Assembly (NCBI RefSeq): GCF_024139115.2 | Contig: NC_085141.1 | Span: 37,516,120-37,580,119, forward strand | Direction: 5' to 3' | Source: Armigeres subalbatus | Taxonomy: Eukaryota; Arthropoda; Insecta; Diptera; Culicidae | Length of the DNA stretch: 64,000 bases | Part shown: piece after piece, positions 36,515-48,686 of the stretch | Numbering within the stretch: position 1 is the stretch's first letter | How the letters are laid out: every line of letters begins with the position of its first letter | Translations under genes and position numbers: made by a program | Notes under the pieces: model-generated | The model's input: only the letters and a program-made list of their open reading frames with translations | What the model was told of the DNA's origin: nothing | The model's database searches: none

Positions 36515-37575
36515 TATTTATTTTTTTTATTTTGCTTATTTCATCTGACTGTGTCGTCTACATGAAAACTTAAAACTAAAGGTCAGTTGATAAAATATCT
36601 GTTTAGCCGTGAACGCGGATGAACTGATGTTGAAGTCGAATTGGTCCGACACCTCGTTGAAATGGCGGATCATAGCGACAAAGCAGCTATTGGCAGCATA
36701 ATTGGTGTTATGCCTTTCTTCGAAGAGCAAATCTCGAGGTCGAAGGGATCGTGATGGTTTTTTTTAAGCTTTATTAGGAGGATCGTGATGGTGCATACAA
36801 TGGAATTTTTGCCAACAAATCTGGCACGTCGTACTCGGATAACAGAAGTTTGGCAATGAAAACTGCTTGCGCCGCGTTTTTCCGCTTATCAAGAGTATCT
36901 AGCCCCAGTAGACTACAGCGATCAGCATACGGTGGTAAATTCAGCGAGTCCGTCCATGGGAGATGGCGCAGGGCATATCGTACGAACTTGCGTTGCACAG
37001 CTTCGAACCGAGCAGACCAAACAACTTGATATGGATTCCAGACAGCAGAAGCAAATTCGAGTTGAGAGCGTACCAATGAGCAGTCTTTTAGCATAAAGGA
37101 TCGCGGAATTCATTTGAGATTTTAAAAATAAAACCAAGCTGGTGGTTCGCTTTGTCGATCGTAGTTGAAAAATGACGTCTGAAAGTTAGCCTGTCATCCA
37201 ACACGACGCCTAGATCTTTAACATGATCCACACCTTGTAAAGTTGTACCTGCGATACTATAATCGAAAACCACGGTTTCGGCAGTGCGATGAAAGCTTAT
37301 TTCGTAACACTTTGAAACAGCCAGCACCATCATATTACGCTCACACCAACATTTGAATAAATCCAGGAGCTTCTGCAATTCTTGGCAGTCCGCCAGATTT
37401 CGAATAACGATGTATAATTTGAAATCGTCTGCAAACATCAACAGCAGACCTCCACACTGCAGGATAAAAGTTACGTCATTCACGAAGAGCGAAAACAACA
37501 ATGGACCCAGCGTGCTTCCTTGGGGGACTCCGGAGCCACACAATCCCAAAACCTCCCGTGGCACCTATGAGAGGT
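36515..37575 (-). mobile_element. LINE 3' part (Jockey/CR1-like), 5'-truncated
   Basis: Minus-strand reverse transcriptase fragment: SGVPQGSTLGPLLFSLFVND, LLLMFADDFKLY, VKDLGVVLDDRLTF, then SQLEFASAVWNPYQ and the C-terminal RKNAAQAVFIAKLL. A frame change near 37090 separates two pieces. The 3' tail on the minus strand ends in an A-rich run at 36515-36535. 5' truncation near 37570 inside the RT is typical of LINE copies. The clade is judged from the GVPQGSTLGPLLF and FADD boxes and is not certain. Confidence 0.8.
36758..36779 (-). mobile_element. 22-bp poly(A) retroinsertion with 12-bp target duplication
   Basis: GGATCGTGATGG is repeated at 36746-36757 and 36780-36791. Between them, on the minus strand, lies TCCTAATAAAGCTT followed by eight A: a polyadenylation signal and tail only. 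It looks like an extremely 5'-truncated retrotransposon copy within the LINE. Confidence 0.65.
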
Positions 37576-38096
37576 CGTAGAGTTCTCTACATCTTTTTCA
37601 CGTAGGTGTCCATGTCCAACTAATCATCCTTCCCCTTCCTCAGCATCTAAGAGATAGTCATCACTCCCAAATCAATATCTGTGGTAACGGATGAAAGTGA
37701 TGCTACTCTCATACAATAGCATTTGTGCGAATTGCTCAATACTAATGCTAATTAACTATAAATATTGAGTGCAAGAAAGAGTATCAATGAAAAGAATAAG
37801 AAAACCATTTCCATTCGATCAGATGCCCTTTCGACTAAATGTCAATCAACGAAATGTTTCAAAGCCGACTACGCTGAAGCATTGGAAAATAACATTGCTA
37901 TAATTGATTTTTGAGCTTGTCCCGTAATATAGAATTGAGGGTTTTTTGCTATCAGTACCCAATATGTTTTTTAGGTTTTCAATTTTTCCATAATCCAAAA
38001 GGGTCTCTAGAAGTTTCCATTTGCTCAGGTGACAAATCCTCATTAGCTTTCGTATTCGTTTCAGCTTATAATTGAACTTCATCACCTCCTCCACAA

Positions 38097-38391
38097 GGGG
38101 CCCTCCTTAGCCGTGCGGTAAGACGCGCGGCTACAAAGCAAGACCATGCTGAGGGTGGCTGGGTTCGATTCCCGGTGCCGGTCTAGGCTGGGTTCGGGTT
38201 GGAAATTGTCTCGACTTCCCTGGGCATAAAAGTATCATCGTGCTAGCCTCATGATATACGAATGCAAAAATGGTAACTTGGCTTAGAAACCTCGCAGTTA
38301 ATAACTGTGGAAGTGCTCAATGAACACTAAGCTGCGAGGCGGCTCTGTCCCAGTGTGGGGATGTAATGCCAATAAGAAGAAGAAGAAGAAG
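38097..38391 (+). mobile_element. Feilai-like tRNA-derived SINE
   Basis: Starts GGGGCCCTCCTTAGCCGTGC (tRNA-like head), has an exact box B GGTTCGATTCC, and ends in AATAAGAAGAAGAAG. A 13-bp target duplication ACCTCCTCCACAA flanks it (38084-38096, 38392-38404). A second copy lies inverted at 57344-57641. Identification as Feilai is from memory of Aedes SINEs. Confidence 0.82.
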
Positions 38392-38537
38392 ACCTCCTCC
38401 ACAAAACAGTTTATCCCATGTATCTTGTGGATTTTTTTATTCAAATTGAACCATAAATCTATTGACGAATTATCCGTTTTACAAATTGATTATTACCGAC
38501 TGAAATGTCCTTTCGACTAAATCTCCATTCGACCAAA

Positions 38538-38790
38538 TGTCTTCTTCTTCTTTTTCTATGGCTCTACATACCAACTGGAACTTTGCCTGCTTTTCAACTT
38601 TTCTATGCCCGCCATTGCATGAGTATGTATCTTGTGTGGCAAGTACAATGGATACACTATGTCCAGGGTGTCGAGAAAGTTTTCAACCCGAAAACATCCT
38701 AGACAGGACCAACAATCGAACTCGCCATCTCTGGATTGGCAATCCTACGCCTTTGCTCGCAAGGCTACTGGAGACCCCTAGTCCATTAGA
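38538..38790 (-). mobile_element. Second tRNA-related SINE family, nearly complete
   Basis: On the minus strand: GGGGTCTCCAGTAGCCTTGC head, box B-like GAGTTCGATTGTTGG, body with GGTTGAAAACTTTCTCGACA, tail with AAAAAGAAGAAGAAG. Fragments of the same family are at 9560 and 35515. Confidence 0.7.
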
Positions 38791-39239
38791 TTAAATGTCC
38801 ATTCGACTAAATGAATCATTTGTTTGAGAAACTGCATATATCCATTATTCACAATTCAAATCTAACTGTTTTTGAATAAATTGGCACCGAATCTTTCGAT
38901 TTTTTCAATGTAGATCAATAGTTTTTGGCAAAACTCAACATCCTGAGGCACTTCCAGTTTGAAAACTGCATTTTTTGCCAGAATACATATTTTTGGACGA
39001 GGATTCAGAATATATGAAAATCTCATTTTGGCCAAAAATGTCACATATGCAGTTTCTCAAACAAACGGTTCAAATGTCCATTCGACCAAATGTCCGTTCA
39101 ACTAAATGTCATTCGACTAAACATCATTCGACGAAATGCCATTCGACGAACTGTCCCAAAGCCCTCCTCTTACACGTAAGTGCATTTATAAAATGTTCTA
39201 ACGGGGGTCATTTTTCCATACATTTTTTTGGGGGAAGGA

Positions 39240-40480
39240 TCGAAAGCCATTTGGTCTACTGCCACTAGGCCGAACAAACCATTAGGCAGAAACCCATCTG
39301 GCCGAAAATCGTTTGACCGATTCGGTATCCGGCCAAATAGGTCATTTCGCCAAATAGATCATTTAGCGGAGTTGGACATTTTGCCGAATAGGAAATTTGA
39401 CCGAACAGGACGTTTGGCCGGATAGTACATCTGGCCGAATAGGATATTTGGTCGAAAAGGTTATTTAACCGAACAGATCATTTGGCAGAATTGGTCATTT
39501 GATCGAACATGTCATTTGACCGAACATGTCTTTGGCCGAATAGGTAATTTCAAAAGTGAGAAATGAGGTGTGAAAAGTGAAACGTCTCATATCCCACTAC
39601 TTATTTCCCTCTTCTTTCTTTCTTCTTCTTTTCTCGCTACTCATTTCTCATGTCTCACAGTGAAAAGTGAGAAGTGAGTAGTCAGACGTCTGACTTCTCA
39701 CTTAGTACTACTCACTTCTTACAGTGAGAAGGGAGAAATAAGGGCGCGAGGGGTGAGAAGTGTGTAGTGAGATGTCTCACTTCTCACTATTTATTCTCTT
39801 CTTCTCACTGTGAAAAGGAAGTAGTGCGAAGAGAGAAGTTGGACGTCTCACTACTCACTTTTCACAGGGAGAAGCATGAGGTGAGGAGAGAGAAGTGAGA
39901 GTGGTCTCATTTCCCACTTCACTCTATTCACTTTTTACAGTGAGAAATGAGGAATACGACGTGATAGGTTTCTCTACTCACTTCTTATTTTTACTCCTTA
40001 CTGTAAAAAGTGAAAAGTGAGTAGGGGTACTTCTCAGTTTTCACAGTGAGAAGAGGGAAATAAGTATTGAGAAATGAGACGTATCACTTTTCATATCTCA
40101 TTTCTCACTTTTGAAATGACCTATTTTGTCAAATGACCTGTTCGGTCTCACTTCTCACTTCTCAGACCCCATTACTCATTCATCACTGCTCACTGCCTAA
40201 AGTGAGAAATAAGACGCCTCTCTTCTCAATCGTCACTTCTAGTTTCTTTTTTCTCATTTTTCACAGTGATAAGTGAGATGTGAGACGTCAAATGAACCAT
40301 TCGGCCGAACGACCTATTCGGCCAAATGACCTGTTCAACCAAATGACCTATTTGGCCAAATGACCTGTTCGGCTTAATGACCTATTCGGTAAAATGACCT
40401 ATTCGGCCAAACGACTCTTTTGGTTAAATGATCTTTTTTTCCAACTGACCTATTCGACCAGATGACCTATTAGATACTCA
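39240..40480. repeat. Composite array: GGCCGAAT words and TGAGAAGTGAG / CTCACTTCTCAC words
   Basis: 39240-39550 and 40290-40475 hold repeats like CATTTGGCCGAATAGG and CCTATTCGGCCAAATGA, the second inverted relative to the first. Between them, 39550-40290 alternates TGAGAAGTGAG with CTCACTTCTCAC. The whole block is roughly palindromic at low resolution. Confidence 0.75.
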
Positions 40481-40694
40481 TGGAAACAAACTATGCTATT
40501 TTGAAAAATATTTTCTGGGTTACTGTGATGGTTCTTTCAAACAGCTTCCTAAGGATTTTCAATTCCACATCTCAATATTTCCATGAGTCGATGATCCCTT
40601 CAATGTCGACTCGAGGTTTGACTGTAAAACCAAACGAGAAGACCCATCAAAGAATTTGAGAAGTGTTTTTGAGCCACCTTTCTGTACATGCTTT

Positions 40695-41397
40695 AGAGCT
40701 TCTTTATTTTTTTTTCCAATTTCGTTTGTTTGGTAGGCTCAGGCGTGTATAACACTTTACGGAGCCATTGTTCTTTGTGATATATACAATCAATATCATT
40801 TTATTATACGGTTAGTAAGAGGGGGGTAGAAGCCAGCGTACTCGTGGTGACTCGAGGTTAGTTTACAATGTTTAAGGATGGACGGGGCTTAGGATTTGGG
40901 ATCAGGAAATTTCAGCTTCTCATCCGGGCATTTGGCGTCAGTGACGATGTGGCGTGTCGTCGTGCTCGAGGAATGGTTCGACTGGGAGCATCTCCAAGCT
41001 TCTTTAATTCAAGACCAATAACGATGCCAGCCACGTCATCACAGTCAATTAAAATTAAGGGGAGGAAAATTAGTTCCACACTGATTGCTACAAGAAACCG
41101 AGCAATCTTCTGCATCTCCATGAGCGCACTGCAAAGGAGTACAGTCGCCTCTCCACATCTCGATATTGAATGGACCATCGAGATAAGAAGATATCGAGGA
41201 ATGGAAGAAAAATTTATATGGGTACTAGATCGAAAAAAGCTCGCTTGTTTTTGATGTTATTTCCCAAAGATGATCTAGTAGTCTCTAAATTTGAATATAT
41301 CGACATAATGAGAGAAAATCCTGAACGATATATGACCAGAATACATGTAGTATGTTGGTTTGGAAGGAAATCTATTGGAACTCGCCTTGGTAAGTGA
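40695..41397 (-). mobile_element. Retroelement 3'-region fragment
   Basis: Related to 33738-33965. On the minus strand an 88-codon frame (41178-40912) is followed by AATAAAATGATATTG and an A-rich end near 40715. No diagnostic domain is visible, so only a repeat assignment is made. Confidence 0.4.
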
Positions 41398-41753
41398 TTA
41401 AATATTTCTTCTAAACCGGTGATCCCTAAAATGTGGCCCCCGAAACCTTTTCTTGCGGCCCGCGTGAGATTTAAGAATATACACTACATGTGGCCCATTG
41501 AAAAACATTACATCCAGGGAAAACTTTTCATTGTGCCCAGTTATTCAATGTAATCGGGCATATGTCAAGTTCACATCATTATGATGTTTAAGAACCATAT
41601 AAACCAAGAATCATTTTATCATCATAATCAAATAAATTTCTCACTTCATTAATGTTATGTAGGCTAACGGTAAGATAGGTACTGTGATGGTGTTGTGTAT
41701 TCTTGCACAGATTAAAACGAGCCAAATATTGAACGTCCGATAAAAAATATGTT

Positions 41754-41918
41754 CTTGTCTTCTGGCTTGTTCAGTCTGAAAATTATTCAAACAGGTTCAC
41801 ATTTGCATTGCCCGACGTTTCGACCCGTCGGGCAATGCAAATGTGAGCCTGTTTGAATAATTTTCAGACTGAAAAAGCCAGAAGACAAGAACAAATATCT
41901 CAGTCGAACTATAATCTG
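41754..41918. mobile_element. 165-bp hairpin insertion with 13-bp target duplication
   Basis: TAAAAAATATGTT flanks it at 41741-41753 and 41919-41931. Inside, GTCTTCTGGC... and its inverse form long arms around GCCCGACGTTTCGACCCGTC. A second short relative with CCGAAACGTCGGGCGATGCA lies at about 42280. The rest of 41398-43300 has no recognised gene. Confidence 0.7.
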
Positions 41919-43323
41919 TAAAAAATATGTTGTCATACATAATTGCAATTATTTTTTTAATTTTTGATGTAGAAATTGTATTAATTATTAATCATTATTA
42001 AATTATTATTTGTGCTTTATCAAAACATCGAAACACTGCTCTTTAATAAGAATACTTTCATTCTTCAAAATAAGTTAAGATGTGGCAAAGTTCATATGAA
42101 AATTGCTTAATTTTTAACTCCAGAAAATACGTCGTGTCAACGTACTTTACGCTATGAAAAATGTTAATGAAATCGAGATTTTGTCATGCTACGATGTTGT
42201 ATGGTAAGTGTTCTACTGGGGAATTTGTTTTTATCTTCTGTCTGTTTTAGTTTGAGATATTCACACTCTAATAAACTTGCCGAAACGTCGGGCGATGCAG
42301 ATATAAAAGATAGATTAAAAAATCAGAAAATAAGAACTGCTGTTAAGTTCAGTTAAAACTCTTAGAATCGGTCAACAGGTGATCGTTTGGTAAAATAACT
42401 ATAAATATGTTCTGCCAACTTAGCCGAAAAATGTTGTTGCGTAAAGATTATTCTCCCGTCCGCAAAAGTATCTAATAATATCAACAAAAAGTCAGCTATG
42501 GCAATAACATACCATTATATTCTTGATGGCCTTACATGTACATTATTATGTGTGTTATTTGAAAAGGAAATGTTACGTTTAAGAAAAATGTTCCAAAAAT
42601 CACCCTTTCTCAGGCCACCAGAGTGTACTATTCTCTAAATGCCGCACAGCATTTCGTGCCATTTCAATTATTTCAGCCTTAGAGTAAAATCAGCAGTGCT
42701 TCAAATCATTCGGAACTGTCAGTTTGAATATGAATCTGAAACAGCAGCTGTTCTACATTAATTTTGTAGTCTAGGCAAAAAAGTGTCATAATAAAAGATG
42801 GGAAGTTTGGAAAAACCTAAATTTTCCACATTTTGATGAAACATCTAACATTTCACGGAGGACAATGCCTTAGGCCCTAGGCGGACTAACCTAAAATGTA
42901 CTACGCGTCTCCACGCACTATCCATACCAGAATGCTGATTCGCCGACACGTGGTGCGTTGTTCCCAAAGAGCTGCCAGCTTGAAGGCGTTTTGCCTCATG
43001 AGTTTTCTGGCAACAAAATATCACCACTTTTTTGAAATGTGAATATTATCAATATGATTGCAATTTTATACAATTTTTAAATGACATCAGCTAGCTATAT
43101 TGTTTGACTGTTGCATGAGGTAAAAATACCCTTGACAATCTTTACAGCTAAGAAATTAAAGCTGTCTTTGCTTAGCTAGGGCATATTGCCCCTCCTTCCC
43201 CTATGAATTATCTACGGATCAATCCACGTTGCAATTACGGCGCCTTTCCTGACCGCAACATAATTATTCCAATAAATTGGAAATTAAAAAAAAAACCCAG
43301 ATTAATCCACCTAGCGGTGATGA

Positions 43324-43821
43324 TGCCTTTCTCGTGCGGTAAAAATAGTATTTCGGGCATTACTTCTAAACCCATCGTCCTATCCGGCCAATTTTCAATA
43401 AGAAATAATGAGACAAGATTCTGCGATTCCGCGAAATTGGTTTAGGGTAAGTGCATTAAGAGTGAGCTAGACTTTTTTACGCATTTTTTATGAGAAAAAG
43501 TATTTTGGCCATAACTTCCGATCCGGCCAATTTTCAATAGGAAATAATGGGGCAGTATACTGCGTTGAATGCAATCTATTGCGAGTAAATTGGTTGAGGG
43601 TAAGTGCAAAAAAAGTGAGCTAAACTTTTTGCTCTTTTGGTGCGCGCACAGACACACATATACGCACACACACACACACGCACACACACACAGACATCAC
43701 CTCAATTCGTCGAGCTGAGTTGATTGGTATATAACACTATGGGTCTCCGGGACTCCTATAAAAAGTTCATTTTTGGAGCGAACATATAGCCTTTACGTAT
43801 ACTTAGTATACGAGAAAGGCA
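43324..43821. mobile_element. MITE, about 500 bp, with internal tandem duplication and (CA)n
   Basis: Ends TGCCTTTCTCGT and ACGAGAAAGGCA are inverted. Inside, a segment of about 125 bp with ATCCGGCCAATTTTCAATA and GGGTAAGTGCA is present twice (near 43380 and 43510). A CA microsatellite lies at 43660-43692. Confidence 0.6.
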
Positions 43822-46460
43822 AAACATGAATAAAACACTGCTGGGGAAACCAGTGAGCTTGTTCTATTTTGCTCCAGATTCAAATTAGAATAGTGGTCGA
43901 AAATTTGGAATGAAACAGAAGTAATATGATGTGTTCGATGAAATTTACTTTGAAGGAAATACTCAGCGTCAGATAAATTTAAAAGCAAAGTAAAAGAGAT
44001 TGTTCCGTAAAATTTCGCAAATGGTGGGTTTTTGAAGCAGGGGAATGTACTATTGCCGAGTGAACAGTCTTCCGATTTTTTATGACAGAAAAAACAATCA
44101 AATCTTCTCAGTCATTGGGTACTAAGCGAAACTATCATTGCAATGCCGAGTGATAAATCTCCTCCTAACAGCTGATTTAGTTGATGTCAAAAAGATCAAC
44201 TGAATCGATAGGGGCTGGTTATATCCGAATGGTTTCCAAATGGAACCGATTCTGCAGCAATAAACGATGCCGGAGAGGACGAACGCACGGTAACACAAGT
44301 ACCCTGAGGCAGTCAATCTCGCTGTTCAGTAGCCTGGCAATCCCACTCGCTTTTCGACGGAAAATAACAGCAATGTGCTCGGGTCAGGTGCATGTCTGCG
44401 TTCCGTATTTTACCACGGTAGTTGCATCAGTTGGTTCAAAACAAATACCGAAACTGAGGCTGTTAACATAATTGTGATGCTTGGTATTGAATTTGCTAAT
44501 AAAATTGTTATTAAACTGAAAGCGAATTTTATTTTCCAAATAAAAAATGTGATTATATAAAATTAAAATTCTCATTACATCTTACTTTTCTTGCCAGGGA
44601 TGCGAGGAGAAAATCTGTCAAATTCGGAAACGGATTTGGGACTGGACAGGACAACGACATTGGAAACCAGCAGCACTTCGTAGCAAAGCCCTACGACGAC
44701 GTAGCCCCCGCAAAAATATAAGGGAAATCAACCAAAACCTAACCTGGCAACCGGTTGAGGCGATAGCACAGGATGAAGATCTTTCAGGTTGGCCCTTTGC
44801 ACCACGAGCAGAACCTCTAAGTGAGAAGGTAAACGAGAGAAAAGTTGATGTGGGGATTCTATCAACTTGGAGGAACAGCTGAGGGATTTCCTATGTAGGA
44901 TTATTGTTCCAGGACTTCCTCTCACAGTTTGCTGTTCATCCTACGCAATATAAAAGGAATAATGAAGCGCGAATAAGTATGTTTCTTATAATGGTACTGA
45001 ATGGAACGGTCAAATGAGATTTTCTGCTTTCCAATTGGATTCCCAAGATTTTGAACTTTTGGGAACTTCAGATTCGATTTCGAATAAAATTTCCGAAAGA
45101 ATTTTTTGAGAATTTCAATCTTGATATAATTGTGAATGCTTGATAAGAATTCCGAAGTGAACAGATTTTCTGAGTATAGAAATGGGCTTTTGATGTTTTG
45201 CTATATTTGAAATGTCGCAATTGTTTTCGATAAATGTTTACTAGAAGTGGAAGCGGTTTTGTATTAATCCATATTCAGATCAAGGTAATTCTGATATCTG
45301 AGATTAAAATCAAGACCAAAAAGAATAACATAGGAACAGGCCATTGATATTATTAAAGATGTATGATGGCACCTAAAAGATAAAAATAAAAATTTCAATT
45401 TTGAAAAGTCACAATAATTTTATTCGGAAAACGAAAAATCCGTTAAGAATTCAGAAGCTTGGATGAGACTCTCGAATATGTTCAATCAAATAATCAAAAC
45501 AGGTGGATAAATCGAACTTTTTTTTGCACATCATCATTTTTCGACAAAACGTCACTACGGAAAAGCCATACTGCTCATGTGAGCGCCATAAACCAATCAC
45601 ACTCAATTTTCCGACCGCTTATACGACCGAGCGCTGTATTATTTCCATTCTGCTCTAAAAAGTATCAAATCCAGCTTTCCACCATCGCCATCGATGCACC
45701 AGGCGCTAGAGGAATCCTCTCGAGAAGTATCGGCTTGGATGCATAAAATATTGAGCTGCAGCTTTGTGCAGTGCAATAATCGCCATTTTTTTTGCAACCA
45801 TTGCAGTTGTTTTTGCTGCATGCTACCCGCACACCCCCTGTCGTTGTTCATGCTTGAACGCCAGAGTGGAAAACATCATAAATACCTAGAAGGGGGAAAT
45901 TTTCATTTTGCCCCGTTCGTTCTATCAGGAATGAAGCTTGATTTTGCTCGTTCGAGTTAATTGAAAGTTGTTTCCAGACGGAATTGAATTTGATTTTTAT
46001 TTTTGATTTCAACAACACCCCAGTGGGAGGGAATCTTTCTATCGATGCCTTGTGATGTTGTTGAATTGCAGTGATATGAAATAACCCTACTCGTTTGTTT
46101 CTAAAGATCTAGATTTCAAAATCTTCCGGATCTTATATCAATATTATTTCAGATATCATAAAAATAAAACTAAATTCCAAGTCTGTTATATTTTGATAAT
46201 TTAAGGATCGCTAGTATTTAGCACGTGACATTGTATAAAAAAATTCCCAAGTTAGTAACAGAATGACCTACACTAATGCGGCATATATGAAAATCTATGA
46301 TATTTAGTCCATCAGCCTGTAGTATGGAAACGGTTAGGGTTGTAGGATGTTATTGTGCTAAATAGTGGCATTGAATAGTAGTTCAATTTTTTGTTTATAT
46401 TCAAATGCGGACTCTTGCTATAAAAATGTTACATTAAATTAGATTTATTCGATTTTTATT
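43822..46460. other. LpR 5' region or intron, nothing recognised
   Basis: AT-rich DNA with short open frames lacking domains and codon bias. No repeat could be named. Confidence 0.35.
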
Positions 46461-46461
46461 A

Positions 46462-46652
46462 TAGATAGTGGAATATATAGATGAGCGAAGATAAATCCTC
46501 TGTCTCCAAACGAACTGTCAAACGTGTCTCCAAACGAGCATGACATCACGATCTCAATGAAAATGTTAAGGGCTGTGACGTCATATGCGCGCGTGCACGG
46601 TCAAAAAATCGACTCAGCCATGCTTTCGCTCATCTATAGATTCTACTATCTA
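46462..46652. mobile_element. MITE, about 190 bp, TA target site
   Basis: TAGATAGTGGAATATATAGA at the left and its diverged inverse TCTATAGATTCTACTATCTA at the right, followed by GAGCGAAG / CTTTCGCTC. TA on both sides suggests a Tc1/mariner-type non-autonomous element. Confidence 0.6.
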
Positions 46653-46659
46653 TAATTTT

Positions 46660-47880
46660 TATGTAATAGTTTTTCTGGGTTTGTTGAAGTTGAAGTGACT
46701 TCTGAATATCGCGAAGAGCCATCAGACATTATGTTAAACGCCGTCGCTATAGCAAGAGTGGGAAGTTGCATTCAACAATATTAAATGCATCATATCAATT
46801 ACTTGCGTTGCTGTTTTCCTATCAGTTCTTCCGTACGCAGAATTGTAGCTGTCATTATGTATTTTATTTGAATTCTCCAATTAAGTAAATTTCATGGTTT
46901 CCTCTCCTCCACCAAGTTATATCAACATCAAATAAAAAAATCATGTATGCTAGCTGCCATTCAGCTAGCAAACCACGCTTATCTTGCTTTTCTGGAATTG
47001 CAAAAATAAAAACATGAACATGAATTAAATTGTATTCCACAATTCGCACTCGTTGATCAACAAAGTATCTATTCCCAGAATTGGATAGCATCAAGACAGT
47101 ATCCTACTGGTATTGGCAACGCATTTTTTTATGAGTTACGGGATAGCGGCCTAAACGTTTAAAAAAAAGCAGCACAATTGGGTTCAGTAACAAATACGGG
47201 GAGGCACTGTATCGCCACGGTTTTTTGTTGCTGTGATAAAACTTTTCAGAACCAAATCCTAAACCACACCGCGGTGAGATTACCAGCTTCCAAAAATGTT
47301 TCTCTATCATCGCATGGAGGCATGTTTTCCGACGAAGCCAGCAATCTCCAATTGCGGGAAGCCGGATAACAATGCAACTAAACATCATCGGTTGGACAAT
47401 CAGTAACCACACCAACAGACAGATAGCGATTTGTAATTAAAATTCCTGCGTCGCCAGCAGGAACTACGGAATTCGGTTATTTGCGCTATCCTGTGCCGGT
47501 CATTCCGGTGAGATTTGAACGAAAATAAAATTTAATCACATTATTTCTAGCTGGCCAAACTTGGGCACAGATCGATGTCGTTTCACGGAACAAACAACCC
47601 ACCATTGGGATCGGAATATGGGGAAGACAAAAACCGGAGGGTGTGTGATTGGTTTAAAGATTTTCATCGCTTGATTGAGCTTTGGTTCAATTTAGGTGTA
47701 GTTCAGTGCATTCGTTTATGTTTTCGGATATTTCTAGAAGAATACTTGATGACTCTTGATTAAAAGCATAGAACAAAAACACGAAAGATGGAAACCTTCG
47801 AAGTAAGAAGCTTTCCGACTTCAAACTTTTATTGTTGAGCGAAAGAAAATCAAAATCCTTCTCTCTTAAGGTTTTATGTC
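46660..47880. other. Nothing recognised
   Basis: AT-rich stretch without recognised coding or repeat content. Confidence 0.35.
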
Positions 47881-47889
47881 ATCGAATTG

Positions 47890-48130
47890 TTGAAATTATA
47901 AAAAAAATCCCACAGAAATTCAAAGGAACATCCGGCGGAAATTCATAAAAATGTTCTGTGAAAACTAAAAAGAATTTCTCGTGGAAATTCAAAACAAATT
48001 CTCATAGAAATACAGAAGAATTTCCCATGGAAATTATGAAGATTTTCTCGTGGAAATTCCGATGAATAAAATCTGAATTTCGGAAGATTTTTTTCGTGGA
48101 ATTTTAAAGGATTTTATCATAGAAATTCGA
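47890..48130. repeat. Degenerate 'GTGGAAATTC' repeat
   Basis: Words like TTCTCGTGGAAATTC recur about every 30 bp. Related in type to 8270-9540. Confidence 0.5.
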
Positions 48131-48686
48131 AAAAAAAACTATTGTATATAACTCGAAAGCTATAGTGGTGCTGTCCAGGCAGCGAAATAAGATTTTCATG
48201 AACAATCAGTAATTTTCCATAAAAAATAGGAAATTACCAATAAAGAAATCAGCATTTGTGAATATGCAATAAACAAATATAAAATTTCCACAAATAATGC
48301 AAAATTTCCATGAAAAATTGAAAATTTCCCACAAAACAAAAATAATTTGGAACTTTTAAAAGCAAAAATTGTAATTATAAAAGAAGATTTTTCCTTAAAG
48401 AAATCAAAATGTTCCACGAAAAAATATATAATTTTGCTTTTAATAGTGCTTAATTATTTTTCTTTTGATGAAATTTTTTAAATGTTTATGGATGTTTCAG
48501 ATTTGTTTATTGCTCACACCCTGATTTCTTTATTGGCAATTTTCCAATTTTTTAATAAAAATTTCTAATTTTTCAGGTTTATTCTAAGGTTTATTGTTTG
48601 TAAATGTAAAAATATTGCCAAAAGAGCGATTCCAAGCAACAGCATCAAAATTTAGGAAAATTTTTAATTCATGATTTTCTATTGAG

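Noticed and set aside
40868..41254. 128-codon plus-strand protein
   Set aside because: It lies antisense in a repeat related to 33738-33965 and has no recognisable domain.
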